From NCBI GenBank assembly GCA_947499005.1, contig CANMML010000012.1, positions 61,529 to 125,528 on the forward strand: a stretch of 64,000 nt of DNA, given 5' to 3'. A model generated the notes under the pieces. The model searched no databases, was not told where the DNA came from, and worked only from the letters and a program-made list of their open reading frames with translations. Position numbers and translations under genes: made by a program. Positions 1 to 9,208 of this stretch are shown here, in pieces. Numbering within the stretch: position 1 is the stretch's first letter; every line of letters begins with the position of its first letter. This DNA comes from an uncultured Aquimarina sp. GTDB taxonomy: Bacteria > Bacteroidota > Bacteroidia > Flavobacteriales > Flavobacteriaceae.

Positions 1-1446
1 GCCGTCAGCATTCTTAGTTGGTAAATCAGATTTACCCATTAAGAAAATATCTACCTGTCTAGCTGCTTCACGACCTTCAGAAATCGCCCAAACGATTAAT
101 GATTGACCACGACGCATATCTCCAGCTGCAAATATATTTGGCACATTTGTTTGATAGTTACCATACTCTGCCTTATAATTAGAACGAGCATCAGTTGTAA
201 TTCCTAATTGATCAGCTAAATAGCCTTCTGGACCCGTAAATCCTAATGCTAATAAAGCTAACTCACATGGCCATTCCTTTTCAGTACCTTCAATCTCTAC
301 CAATTGTGGACGTTGACCTGGAACCATTTTCCATTCAACATTCACTGTTTTAAGAGCTACTAATTTATTATCCTTATCAGTAACAAATTCCTTAGTATTA
401 ATTAACCAGTTACGTTCAACTCCTTCTTTATGAGAAGAAGATGTCTTTAACTTTAACGGCCAATAAGGCCAAGGAGTACTAGCAGCACGATCTCCTGGAG
501 GTTTTGGCATAATCTCGAAGTTAACCACTGATTTCGCTCCTTGTCTGTTAGAAGTACCAATACAGTCAGAACCTGTATCTCCTCCTCCAATAACAATTAC
601 GTTTTTATCCGTAGCCAATACTTGATCTTCTACCTCTTTCCCAAATACAACTTTAGTTTGTTGCGTTAAGAAGTGCATTGCTTGCACTACACCATCAGCA
701 TCGATACCAGGAGTTGGTAAAGAACGTCTTTGGGTAGCACCACCTGTTAATACAATAGCATCAAAAGCTTCTAATTCTGAAATAGCAATATTTTTCCCTA
801 CATCAGCATTCACTTTGAACTCTATTCCTTCTGCTTTTAAAATAGCAACACGGCGGTCAATGATTCCCTTCTCCATTTTAAAGTTAGGAATACCATATCG
901 CAACAATCCTCCTACTTCATCATCTCTTTCAAAAACAGTTACTAAGTGACCTGCTCTATTCAATTGTTGTGCTGTAGCTAAACCTGCTGGTCCCGAACCT
1001 ACAACTGCAACAGTCTTTCCTGTTCTATTCTTAGGCACTTGTGGTTTAATCCACCCCTCAGCGAAAGCTCTTTCAACAATATTCTTTTCAATGTTCTCAA
1101 TCGAAATTGGATCATCGATAATCCCTAATACACACGCCTGCTCGCAAGGTGCTGGACACAAACGTCCTGTAAATTCTGGGAAGTTATTTGTCGAATGTAA
1201 TATTAAAGATGCTTTTTGCCATTCTCCCTGATGTACCATATGGTTAAAATCAGGAATTAAATTTCCTAGAGGACATCCACTATGACAAAATGGGATACCA
1301 CAATCCATACATCTTGACCCTTGAGTAGTCAATTCTTTCTCACTCAAAGGAATCGTAAATTCTTTATAATCCTGTAAACGTTCTTTTACAGGTTCGTATG
1401 CTTCGTCTTTTCTTTCGAATTCTTTAAATCCAGTAACTTTTCCCAT
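1..1446 (-). CDS. gltD: Glutamate synthase small subunit (partial, C-terminus cut by window edge)
   Basis: This is the NADPH-oxidising beta subunit of glutamate synthase, which passes electrons through FAD and Fe-S clusters to GltB for glutamate formation from 2-oxoglutarate and glutamine. Read on the minus strand from the ATG at 1446, it gives 482 residues without a stop, so only a few C-terminal residues are missing. The N-terminal cysteine clusters are C46/C49/C54/C58 and C97/C101/C105. An FAD dinucleotide fold (GSGPAG, residues 150-155) follows, then a second nucleotide fold (IGGGDTGSD). The start lies 2 nt after the gltB stop, so the two genes form an operon and are probably translationally coupled. 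Identification is firm from motifs and context. Confidence 0.96.
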   Translation of the reverse strand, partial: MGKVTGFKEFERKDEAYEPVKERLQDYKEFTIPLSEKELTTQGSRCMDCGIPFCHSGCPLGNLIPDFNHMVHQGEWQKASLILHSTNNFPEFTGRLCPAPCEQACVLGIIDDPISIENIEKNIVERAFAEGWIKPQVPKNRTGKTVAVVGSGPAGLATAQQLNRAGHLVTVFERDDEVGGLLRYGIPNFKMEKGIIDRRVAILKAEGIEFKVNADVGKNIAISELEAFDAIVLTGGATQRRSLPTPGIDADGVVQAMHFLTQQTKVVFGKEVEDQVLATDKNVIVIGGGDTGSDCIGTSNRQGAKSVVNFEIMPKPPGDRAASTPWPYWPLKLKTSSSHKEGVERNWLINTKEFVTDKDNKLVALKTVNVEWKMVPGQRPQLVEIEGTEKEWPCELALLALGFTGPEGYLADQLGITTDARSNYKAEYGNYQTNVPNIFAAGDMRRGQSLIVWAISEGREAARQVDIFLMGKSDLPTKNADG

Positions 1447-1448
1447 AA

Positions 1449-4400
1449 TTACGCCTCTGTTAATTCTTCAACCATAGGTGGTTCGTTAGCAATTCGCTCT
1501 AATGCCACTTTGTATTCTTTAGGCATCACTTTAACAAACTTCTTCAAGTTTGCTTCCCAATCCGCTAGTACTTCTTTACCACGATTACTATCTGTGTAAA
1601 GTACATGCTTCTCGATCAATCCTTTCAATTCTGCTGCATCTTCTTCAGTGATTGGATCAAAGTCTATAGTTTCTTCATTACATAAACCATCAGTAAACTT
1701 ACCTGTAGTATTTAATACATATGCATAACCTCCACTCATACCTGCAGCGAAATTACGTCCTGTAGCTCCTAATACAACAATTTTACCTCCAGTCATATAC
1801 TCACATCCATGATCTCCTACTCCTTCAACAACAGCTGTTGCTCCAGAGTTACGAACTGCAAAACGTTCTCCTGCAATACCATTGATATAAGCTTCTCCTT
1901 TTACGGCTCCAAATAAACATACATTACCTACAATGATGTTCTCTTCTGCAATAAAATCAGATTCAGCTGGCTTCTTCACGATTAATTTAGCTCCAGATAA
2001 TCCTTTTCCTAAATAATCATTTGTATTTCCATCTACTGTAAATGTAATACCATGTGCACTAAATGCTCCTAAACTTTGTCCAGCAGAACCTTTAAAGTTT
2101 AAGCATAATGTATCTTCTGGCAACCCTAAATGACCATAGATTTTTGAAATTTCATTAGAAACAATCGCTCCTACAGAACGGTTGATATTATTAATCTCAT
2201 AATCTAATGTCGTAGGCACTTTTCTAAAGATAGCAGCATGTGCATCTTTCATAATTTGGAAGTCAAGTACTCCTTCTAGATTATGATCCTGCTTATCTGT
2301 ATTCTTTAACGGCATATCACTATACCCTTCTGGTTGGTATAAAATTGCCGATAAATCTAATCCTTTAGCTTTATAATGCTCGATCGCTTTATTAGAATTG
2401 ATCTTGCTAGTCTGACCAATCATTTCATCCATCGAACGGAATCCTAATTGTGCCATGATAGCTCTTAACTCATTTGCTACATAGTAGAAGAAGTTAATTA
2501 CATGCTCAGGAGTACCCTTAAAGTTCTTACGTAACTCTTTATCTTGAGTTGCAATCCCTACAGGACATGTATTTAAGTGACACTTACGCATCATAATACA
2601 TCCCGAAGCTACTAATGGTGCTGTTGCGAAACCAAATTCTTCAGCTCCTAATAAAGCTGCAATAGCAACATCTCTTCCTGTTTTCAACTGACCATCACAC
2701 TCAACCACAATTCTTGAACGTAAATTGTTCAATACCAATGTTTGTTGTGCTTCTGCCAACCCAAGCTCCCAAGGTAAACCTGCGTGCTTCAATGAAGTTA
2801 AAGGAGAGGCTCCTGTTCCTCCATCGTAACCCGAAATTAATACTACATCAGCTTTTGCCTTAGCAACACCAGCGGCAATAGTTCCTACTCCTACCTCCGA
2901 TACTAACTTCACGTTAATACGTGCTTCTCTGTTAGCATTCTTAAGGTCGTAAATTAACTGTGCTAAATCCTCAATAGAATAAATATCATGGTGAGGTGGT
3001 GGCGAAACTAATCCTACGAATGGTGTAGAATTACGTGCTTCAGCAATCCAAGGCAATACTTTATGACCCGGTAATTGTCCTCCTTCACCTGGCTTAGCTC
3101 CCTGAGCCATTTTAATTTGGATTTCCTTCGCAGAACTTAAGTAATGAGAAGTTACACCAAAACGACCCGAAGCCACCTGCTTGATAGCAGAATTCTTATT
3201 ATCTCCGTTAGCGTCTGGCTGGAAACGTCTTCTATCTTCTCCTCCTTCTCCAGAGTTTGATTTTCCACCTAAACGGTTCATAGCAATCGCTAAATTCTCA
3301 TGTGCTTCACGAGAAATAGATCCATATGACATAGCACCTGTCTTGAAACGTTTTACGATTTCAGTCCATGGTTCTACTTCATCTAATGGAATTGGATCAT
3401 AATTATCGAATTCAAATAATCCACGAATGGTTAAATGCTTTTTCGATTGATCATTAATTGCTTCAGCATACGTATCATAAGAATCCTGATCACTTAAGCG
3501 TACTGCTTGTTGTAATTTAGCAACTGTAGTTGGGTTAAATAAATGGCGTTCTCCATTACGTCTCCATCTGTAATCTCCACCAATATTTAAACCTAAACGC
3601 TTATCTACATAAGTATCTGGATAAGCATACTTATAACGCTTGCTTACTTCTTTTTCTATTTCATACAAACCTACTCCTTCAATTCTAGAAGTAGTATATG
3701 GGAAATATTTCTTTACAAATTCTGAATTGAATCCAACAATTTCGAAAATCTGAGAACCTCTATATGAATGTAATGTAGAGATTCCAATTTTATTCATCAC
3801 CTTCAACAATCCTTTTCCGATAGCTTTATTAAAGTTATCTACCGCCTTGTCCTCATCTAATTTGATGAATCCTTCTTTTACTTGCTGACGAATAATCTCA
3901 TTAACCATATAAGGGTTAATTGCAGAAGCTCCGTATCCAAATAAAGTAGCGAAATGATGTGGTTCACGTGGTTCTGCTGATTCGATAATGATATCGAAAT
4001 ACGAACGCTTACGTAAACGGTTCAATTGATGGTGTACAAAAGAACAAGCTAATAAAACAGGAATTGGTGCTAAACCTTCTTTTGCTCCTCTATCCGATAG
4101 GATAATAAGATGCTTTCCGTTATCTACTGCTTTTGCAACTTGCTTAATTACTTCTTCTAATCCTTCTTCAAGACCATTCATTCCACGATTAATCTCGTAA
4201 AGAATTTCAATCGTCTCTGATTGGAAAGAATCTCCGTCCCAACCTCTAATCTTTTCTAGATCGGCATTAGAAATTACAGGGTTATTGATTCTTAATTTCT
4301 TACACTGCTCTGGTGTAACATCAAAAATATTTTTATCATGACCTAATGCCAGACTAATATCTGTCACTACTTCTTCACGAATACCATCTAATGGTGGATT

Positions 4401-5954
4401 CGTTACTTGAGCAAACAATTGCTTGAAGTAGTTAGAGATTAATTGTGGTCTATCTGATAATACTGCTAATGGAGTATCGATACCCATAGAACCTAAAGCT
4501 TCTTTTCCGTTCTCGGCCATTGGCACGATTACTTCCTGAATATCTTCTATAGTATAGTTATATAAACGTTGTCTTGTTTTAAGATCTAACGTTTCTATAG
4601 AACATTTTGCATTGGTATAAGGAATATCCTTTAATTGCAGACTATTGTCTTTTAACCAATCACGGTATGGTCTTTCTGATACGATCTTCGACTTGATTTC
4701 TTCATCATCGATGATACGACCTTTGTTCATGTCTACCAAGAACATTTTACCAGGCTCAAGACGACCATGAAGTTCTACATCGGAAGGCTCTACATGAACC
4801 ACTCCAACTTCCGAAGCCATAATCAATTTACCACTTTTCGTTAACGTATAACGAGAAGGACGTAATCCATTACGATCTAATAATGCCCCTACATAATCTC
4901 CATCTGTAAATGGAACTGAAGCAGGACCATCCCAAGGTTCCATAATACATGAATTGTATTCGTAGAACGCTTTTCTTTCATCGGACATCGTTGCATGCTT
5001 CTCCCATGCTTCTGGAATAGTCATCATCATTACTTCTGGCAATGAACGACCTGTTAATGTCAATAATTCAACTGACATATCCATAGAAGCTGAATCTGAT
5101 TTTCCTGGTAGAATGATTGGGAATAACTTCTCAATTTGATCTCCAAAGATATCAGACTTCATGATCTCTTCACGAACACGCATTCTTGATACATTTCCTC
5201 TTAAGGTATTGATCTCTCCATTTTGACATAAGAATCTAAATGGTTGCGCCAATTCCCACGCAGGCATAGTATTCGTAGAGAAACGTTGGTGTACTAATGC
5301 TAGTCTAGTTACTAAGTCTGGCTGCTGAAGATCCGTAAAATAAGGACCGATATCTTCAGGCATAATAATACCTTTATATATTAAGGTAGTATTTGACAAA
5401 CTTGGTAGGTAGAAATAATCTGCCTCGGACATTTTAGAATTTCTAATCGTATGCTCTGTAATCTTACGAGCAGCATACAATTTAGCTCTAAATATATTTT
5501 CTTCTAAATCTCCCTGTGCAATAAATAATTGCTCGATGTTAGGTTCAGAAGCTAAAGCGATCTCTCCTAATTGAGAAGAGTCAACAGGAACTGTTCTCCA
5601 CCCAAGGATACTTAACCCTTGTGCTTCAATCTCTTTTTCAAACTCGTTTTTACAAAAAGTATATTGATTTACATTCTTTGGTAAGAAAACCATACCTACA
5701 GCATACTTACGTTGCTCTGGCAATTCAAAGTCACATACTCTCTTGAAGTAATCGTGTGGGATATCGATCAATAATCCTGCACCATCACCGGTTTTCCCAT
5801 CAGCACTTACTCCTCCACGGTGTTCTAGTTTTACCAAAATTTCAAGTGCATCATGAATAATCTGGTTGGTCTTCTCCCCTTTCAGGTTACAAATGAAGCC
5901 AGCACCACAATTTTCATGCTCAAATTCAGGCAAATACAGTCCTTGTTTTTGCAT
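1449..5954 (-). CDS. gltB: Glutamate synthase large subunit
   Basis: This is the alpha subunit of glutamate synthase, 1501 residues, the usual family length. Its N-terminal class II glutamine amidotransferase domain would mature by removal of a 15-residue propeptide to expose Cys16 (NCGAGF). A central domain, the FMN-binding synthase domain with the 3Fe-4S cysteines C1119, C1125 and C1130 ([12 protein letters not shown]), and the C-terminal GXGXG beta-helix follow. Ammonia released from glutamine is channelled to the synthase site. It is co-transcribed with gltD and diverges from glnB, so ammonium uptake, sensing and assimilation are clustered. A Bacteroidetes-type promoter sits 31 nt upstream of the start. 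Confidence 0.98.
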   Translation of the reverse strand: MQKQGLYLPEFEHENCGAGFICNLKGEKTNQIIHDALEILVKLEHRGGVSADGKTGDGAGLLIDIPHDYFKRVCDFELPEQRKYAVGMVFLPKNVNQYTFCKNEFEKEIEAQGLSILGWRTVPVDSSQLGEIALASEPNIEQLFIAQGDLEENIFRAKLYAARKITEHTIRNSKMSEADYFYLPSLSNTTLIYKGIIMPEDIGPYFTDLQQPDLVTRLALVHQRFSTNTMPAWELAQPFRFLCQNGEINTLRGNVSRMRVREEIMKSDIFGDQIEKLFPIILPGKSDSASMDMSVELLTLTGRSLPEVMMMTIPEAWEKHATMSDERKAFYEYNSCIMEPWDGPASVPFTDGDYVGALLDRNGLRPSRYTLTKSGKLIMASEVGVVHVEPSDVELHGRLEPGKMFLVDMNKGRIIDDEEIKSKIVSERPYRDWLKDNSLQLKDIPYTNAKCSIETLDLKTRQRLYNYTIEDIQEVIVPMAENGKEALGSMGIDTPLAVLSDRPQLISNYFKQLFAQVTNPPLDGIREEVVTDISLALGHDKNIFDVTPEQCKKLRINNPVISNADLEKIRGWDGDSFQSETIEILYEINRGMNGLEEGLEEVIKQVAKAVDNGKHLIILSDRGAKEGLAPIPVLLACSFVHHQLNRLRKRSYFDIIIESAEPREPHHFATLFGYGASAINPYMVNEIIRQQVKEGFIKLDEDKAVDNFNKAIGKGLLKVMNKIGISTLHSYRGSQIFEIVGFNSEFVKKYFPYTTSRIEGVGLYEIEKEVSKRYKYAYPDTYVDKRLGLNIGGDYRWRRNGERHLFNPTTVAKLQQAVRLSDQDSYDTYAEAINDQSKKHLTIRGLFEFDNYDPIPLDEVEPWTEIVKRFKTGAMSYGSISREAHENLAIAMNRLGGKSNSGEGGEDRRRFQPDANGDNKNSAIKQVASGRFGVTSHYLSSAKEIQIKMAQGAKPGEGGQLPGHKVLPWIAEARNSTPFVGLVSPPPHHDIYSIEDLAQLIYDLKNANREARINVKLVSEVGVGTIAAGVAKAKADVVLISGYDGGTGASPLTSLKHAGLPWELGLAEAQQTLVLNNLRSRIVVECDGQLKTGRDVAIAALLGAEEFGFATAPLVASGCIMMRKCHLNTCPVGIATQDKELRKNFKGTPEHVINFFYYVANELRAIMAQLGFRSMDEMIGQTSKINSNKAIEHYKAKGLDLSAILYQPEGYSDMPLKNTDKQDHNLEGVLDFQIMKDAHAAIFRKVPTTLDYEINNINRSVGAIVSNEISKIYGHLGLPEDTLCLNFKGSAGQSLGAFSAHGITFTVDGNTNDYLGKGLSGAKLIVKKPAESDFIAEENIIVGNVCLFGAVKGEAYINGIAGERFAVRNSGATAVVEGVGDHGCEYMTGGKIVVLGATGRNFAAGMSGGYAYVLNTTGKFTDGLCNEETIDFDPITEEDAAELKGLIEKHVLYTDSNRGKEVLADWEANLKKFVKVMPKEYKVALERIANEPPMVEELTEA

Positions 5955-5985
5955 ACGCTATAATATTCTCTTAAGTTTTTCGGCG

Positions 5986-6016
5986 CAAAATTACGAAATG
6001 ATTAAAGAAAGGTAAA
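5986..6016 (-). promoter_or_regulatory. Predicted gltB promoter
   Basis: Read on the minus strand, TTTA (6013-6016) is followed after 19 nt by TAATTTTG (5986-5993). This matches the Bacteroidetes -33/-7 pattern TTTG-N19-TAnnTTTG with one mismatch. The box ends 31 nt before the gltB ATG. The same 12 bases around the -7 box (CGCAAAATTACG on the plus strand) recur upstream of zwf. Confidence 0.6.
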
Positions 6017-6330
6017 ATTAACCCCTATTTAATGACAAGCTCTCATTTTTCACCCTACAAAAGCATTAATAATTATCAAATCACTATTTAATACCGATTG
6101 TTTTAAGAATCTACTAAATATCAAATAGAGCGAGCTACAAATTTACGTCGATTTTAAAGCATTTGGCGAACGAATAAATTCAAAAAGTGTTATTTGGAAT
6201 CATTTTAAAGTAAATTATTGCGGTACATCGAATATTCATGCAGAATACCCTTAATCAAATAAATATTTCCCACTCTTAACATCTTTTTAATACAGAATCA
6301 ACAAAAATACTTAGTTATTATTGTTTCAAT
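6017..6330. other. Divergent intergenic region gltB/glnB
   Basis: This AT-rich stretch lies between the two divergent predicted promoters. No ORF of note, tRNA or strong hairpin is visible. It is the likely place for nitrogen-responsive regulation, but no recognisable operator was found. Confidence 0.4.
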
Positions 6331-6361
6331 TTTGTAGAACTACGTATTTGCTTTAGATTTG
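6331..6361 (+). promoter_or_regulatory. Predicted glnB-amtB promoter
   Basis: TTTG at 6331-6334, a 19-nt spacer and TAGATTTG at 6354-6361 form a perfect match to the Bacteroidetes TTTG-N19-TAnnTTTG promoter. The box ends 34 nt before the glnB ATG. Confidence 0.75.
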
Positions 6362-6395
6362 CCCCTAAGTATTACTAACTAAATTTTATTCATTC

Positions 6396-6734
6396 ATGAA
6401 AAAAATAGAAGCTATCATTAGAAAGTCCAAGTTTCGTGTAGTAAAGGAAGCTTTACATACGAAAGGTATCAACTTCTTCTCATACTGGGATGTAACGGGT
6501 ATCGGAAATGAGTCAACTGGAAAAGTTTACAGAGGAGTAAGCTACAGTACTAGTGACATTCAACGTCGTTATTTGTCTATCGTTGTTAATGACGATTTCG
6601 AGCAAGTTGCTGTTGATACGATCTTAGAGTTTGCTAAATCTGGTGAAGTTGGAGATGGAAAAGTATTTGTTTCTGATGTAAAAGAAGCTTACCGTATCCG
6701 TACTGGCGAAAAAGGAGGAGAAACTCTTAACTAA
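6396..6734 (+). CDS. glnB: PII nitrogen regulatory protein (first copy)
   Basis: This is a 112-residue PII signal protein, the standard length. It is a trimer-forming sensor of 2-oxoglutarate and ATP/ADP that in most bacteria docks on AmtB and closes it. The T-loop is recognisable (GKVYRGVSYSTSDIQR), with Tyr50 at the place of the E. coli uridylylation site Tyr51 and Tyr45 next to it. The C-terminal signature GDGKVFVSDVKEAYRIRTGEKG is intact. It lies 45 nt upstream of amtB, the usual glnK-amtB pairing, so a GlnK-like role is likely. Whether it is uridylylated cannot be told from sequence. Confidence 0.95.
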   Translation: MKKIEAIIRKSKFRVVKEALHTKGINFFSYWDVTGIGNESTGKVYRGVSYSTSDIQRRYLSIVVNDDFEQVAVDTILEFAKSGEVGDGKVFVSDVKEAYRIRTGEKGGETLN

Positions 6735-6779
6735 CAAAACCCCAAAATTTTATATAACACATTTACTAAATTATTTATT

Positions 6780-8042
6780 ATGACTGAAGTTCAAAACAAA
6801 GCTTTAGAAGAAGCTGTAAGTGCGATCAATGGAGACATGGGCGCTCTATGGATCACTATATCTGCCGTATTAGTATTTTTTATGCAAGCTGGTTTCACAT
6901 TAGTGGAAGTTGGTTTCACAAGATCTAAAAATGCTGGTAACATTATTATGAAGAATGTAATGGACCTTGCTATTGGTTCTATCATGTTCTGGTTATGTGG
7001 TTATGCATTTATGTATGGTGACAACGTAATCTTAGGAGGATTTATGAGAACTAGTTCTGCTGCACAAGGATATTTTGCATTCCATGCTAGTGACTGGTAC
7101 AACTTATTCTTCCAAACAGTTTTCTGTGCTACTGCTGCTACTATTGTATCTGGAGCGGTTGCTGGAAGAACTAAATTTACTACGTACTTAGTATTTTCTT
7201 TCATCTTAACTACTATCATCTACCCTATTTCAGGTTCTTGGTACTGGCCATTTGATGACGATGCTTGGTTAAACGTTGCTGGATTCGTTGATTTCGCTGG
7301 ATCTTCTGTAGTACATGCTGTTGGTGGAGCTGCTGCTTTAGTAGCTGCTGCTTTAGTAGGACCTCGTATTGGAAAATATGTTGACGGTAAAGTAAACGTG
7401 ATTCCTGGTCACAACTTATTAAACGGTGCATTAGGTGTTTTAATCTTATGGTTAGGATGGTTCGGATTTAACGGTGGATCTCAATTAGCTTGGGGTGGTG
7501 ACGATACTATCGCTGCTGGTGCTGTAATCATCAACACTAACATTGCTGCTGCTATTGGTGCAATCGCTGCATTGTTCTTTACTTGGATCAAATATGGTAA
7601 GCCAGATATCTCTATGACTTTAAATGGTGCTTTAGCTGGATTAGTAGGTATTACTGCTGGTTGTGGTGCTGTAAGCGCATGGGGAGCATTATTTATCGGT
7701 TTAATTTGTGGTATCGTAGTAGTATTATCTATCGAAACTATCGACAAGACTTTCAAAATTGATGACCCAGTAGGAGCTATCTCTGTACACGGAGTATGTG
7801 GTTTCTTAGGAACTGTATTAGTTGGTTTATTCGCTCTTGACGGTGGATTATTTAACGGTGGAGGAGCTGGATTATTATTAGTTCAGACTTACGGTTCTTT
7901 AGCTTATATCGCTTGGGCTGCTTTAACTACTTTCGTAATCTTATTCATCTTAAAGAAAACTATCGGATTGAGAGTTTCTGAAAAAGAAGAAATCGAAGGA
8001 TTAGACGTTCACGAACATGGTATGTCTGCTTTTAACGAGTAA
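6780..8042 (+). CDS. amtB: Ammonium transporter (first copy)
   Basis: This is an Amt/Mep/Rh family inner-membrane ammonium channel of 420 residues, with about 11 predicted membrane segments. The pore twin histidines are His179 (SSVVHAVGG) and His337 (ISVHGVCG). The segment FFQTVFCATAATIVSGAVAGR matches the conserved extracellular gate region. The C-terminal tail carries the conserved EEIEGLDVHEHG motif that contacts PII. It follows glnB closely and is ended by a strong hairpin terminator. The sequence is rich in regular codons typical of a highly expressed gene. Confidence 0.96.
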   Translation: MTEVQNKALEEAVSAINGDMGALWITISAVLVFFMQAGFTLVEVGFTRSKNAGNIIMKNVMDLAIGSIMFWLCGYAFMYGDNVILGGFMRTSSAAQGYFAFHASDWYNLFFQTVFCATAATIVSGAVAGRTKFTTYLVFSFILTTIIYPISGSWYWPFDDDAWLNVAGFVDFAGSSVVHAVGGAAALVAAALVGPRIGKYVDGKVNVIPGHNLLNGALGVLILWLGWFGFNGGSQLAWGGDDTIAAGAVIINTNIAAAIGAIAALFFTWIKYGKPDISMTLNGALAGLVGITAGCGAVSAWGALFIGLICGIVVVLSIETIDKTFKIDDPVGAISVHGVCGFLGTVLVGLFALDGGLFNGGGAGLLLVQTYGSLAYIAWAALTTFVILFILKKTIGLRVSEKEEIEGLDVHEHGMSAFNE

Positions 8043-8065
8043 ACATAACAATCACTATATTTTAG

Positions 8066-8096
8066 AAAAGGCTACTCGTTACGAGTAGCCTTTTTT
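8066..8096 (+). terminator. Rho-independent terminator after amtB
   Basis: An inverted repeat, AAAAGGCTACTCG against CGAGTAGCCTTTT, with a very short loop is followed by TTTTTTG. It lies 24 nt after the amtB stop. Confidence 0.9.
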
Positions 8097-8140
8097 GTTA
8101 CTTTTAAGTTATTATATTAGAGCATCAAATATTTTAACTT

Positions 8141-8341
8141 ATGACATTTAAAAATGCAACAGCCTTAGCTTTAATAGGAAGCATAATGATAACAATAGTT
8201 CAAGCTGGATACTTTATTAATGGACTTCAAGAACCATGGACTATGTTAGGAATTAGTTCTTTCTATTTCGATCTTGGATATTTACTAGGCTCCGCTTTAA
8301 TTACTGTATTTTTCTTTTCTCTCTATCAAAAACAATCCTAA
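8141..8341 (+). CDS. Small hydrophobic membrane protein
   Basis: This is a 66-residue protein that I do not recognise. It has two hydrophobic stretches (about residues 6-28 and 40-62), separated by a loop containing NGLQEPWTMLG, so two membrane spans are likely. The sequence is compatible with a small inner-membrane protein. Its stop codon TAA overlaps the ATG of the next small ORF by one base, which suggests translational coupling. It lies between the two PII-Amt pairs, on the same strand, and no functional link can be shown. Confidence 0.6.
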   Translation: MTFKNATALALIGSIMITIVQAGYFINGLQEPWTMLGISSFYFDLGYLLGSALITVFFFSLYQKQS

Positions 8342-8517
8342 TGAAAGAAGATATTTATGAAATACTGGAAATCAATAACGATAAGAATCAAATTATAAAC
8401 GATTCCATAGAAAAAAACTCTGAAAGCACCAATACTAAAAGTGTTTGGCCATATATCATAATGGCAATTGTCATCGTTAGAATTGTTTTTAAGCTAGTAC
8501 AACTATTCAACGATTAA
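8341..8517 (+). CDS. Small single-span membrane protein, coupled to the preceding ORF
   Basis: This short ORF of 58 codons runs from the ATG that overlaps the preceding stop (TAATG) to TAA at 8515-8517. It has a charged, Asn/Glu-rich N-terminal half and one hydrophobic segment, about residues 35-53 (WPYIIMAIVIVRIVFKLV). The predicted topology is a cytoplasmic tail and a single span. The function is unknown. The overlap with the upstream gene is the main reason for calling it real. Confidence 0.5.
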   Translation: MKEDIYEILEINNDKNQIINDSIEKNSESTNTKSVWPYIIMAIVIVRIVFKLVQLFND

Positions 8518-8756
8518 TAAAGATAGTCAAGTTACATTTTGCCTCGATAATTATAGAGCCGCTCAATGTATCACAGTTTAAAATATAAATTTTGAGACAG
8601 TTCCTTTTTTCATATTTGTTTCATCTAAATTATTCACGATTTAATATTCGAGAAAGCACTTTTATGCTTTATTCAAGAAATTAAGACCTACACTATATAT
8701 ATTTCAAAAAATATTTATTACTTTCAAAAAATCATTAACATTATAAACCTACGCTT
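8518..8756. other. Intergenic region upstream of the second PII gene
   Basis: This is AT-rich, about 240 bases. No ORF or clear hairpin is visible, and no full TTTG/TAnnTTTG pair was found, so the promoter of the second PII gene is not identified. Confidence 0.35.
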
Positions 8757-9095
8757 ATGAAAAAAATAGAAGCAATTATTCGTAGATCAAAATACAGAAC
8801 GGTAAGAGATGCATTGCACGCCAAGGGAATTAATTTTTTCTCGTATTGGGATGTAACTGGTATTGGTAATGAGCAAAAAGGGAAAGTCTACAGAGGTATT
8901 AGTTATAGTACCAGTGATATCCAAAGAAGGGTATTATCTATTGTAGTTAATGACGAATTTGAACAAGTAGCTATCGATACTATTTTAGAATATGCAAAGA
9001 CTGGCGAAATTGGAGATGGTAAAATATTTGTTTCGGATATTAAGGATGCTTACAGGATTCGAACAGGAGATAAAGGTGGAGATACACTCAGCTAA
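8757..9095 (+). CDS. glnK: PII nitrogen regulatory protein (second copy)
   Basis: This is a second PII protein, 112 residues, collinear with the first and highly similar. The T-loop motif KVYRGISYSTSDIQRR is shared, with Tyr50 at the modification position, and the C-terminal GDGKIFVSDIKDAYRIRTGDKGG is intact. It precedes the second amt gene but is separated from it by a strong hairpin. Many differences from copy 1 are synonymous or conservative, so both copies look functional. A distinct expression range or a different Amt partner is an inference. Confidence 0.93.
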   Translation: MKKIEAIIRRSKYRTVRDALHAKGINFFSYWDVTGIGNEQKGKVYRGISYSTSDIQRRVLSIVVNDEFEQVAIDTILEYAKTGEIGDGKIFVSDIKDAYRIRTGDKGGDTLS

Positions 9096-9115
9096 ATTTT
9101 CATAAACTCTATAAC

Positions 9116-9155
9116 AAATTTCTTTTGAGCCAGCTCAAAAGAAATTTTTGTTTTT
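9116..9155 (+). terminator. Strong hairpin between second PII gene and second amt gene
   Basis: A perfect 15-bp inverted repeat (9116-9130 and 9133-9147) with a 2-nt nominal loop is followed by a T-rich tail (TTGTTTTT). It sits 20 nt after the PII stop and 54 nt before the amt start. It could terminate or attenuate transcription into amt. Confidence 0.85.
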
Positions 9156-9208
9156 AACTCGCTTAAATAAGTACTATTAAAATTATAACAACTCCCTAAT
9201 TAACTAAT

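Noticed and set aside
7001..7756. Minus-strand frames opposite amtB
   Set aside because: They are shadows of a biased coding sequence and overlap a certain gene completely.
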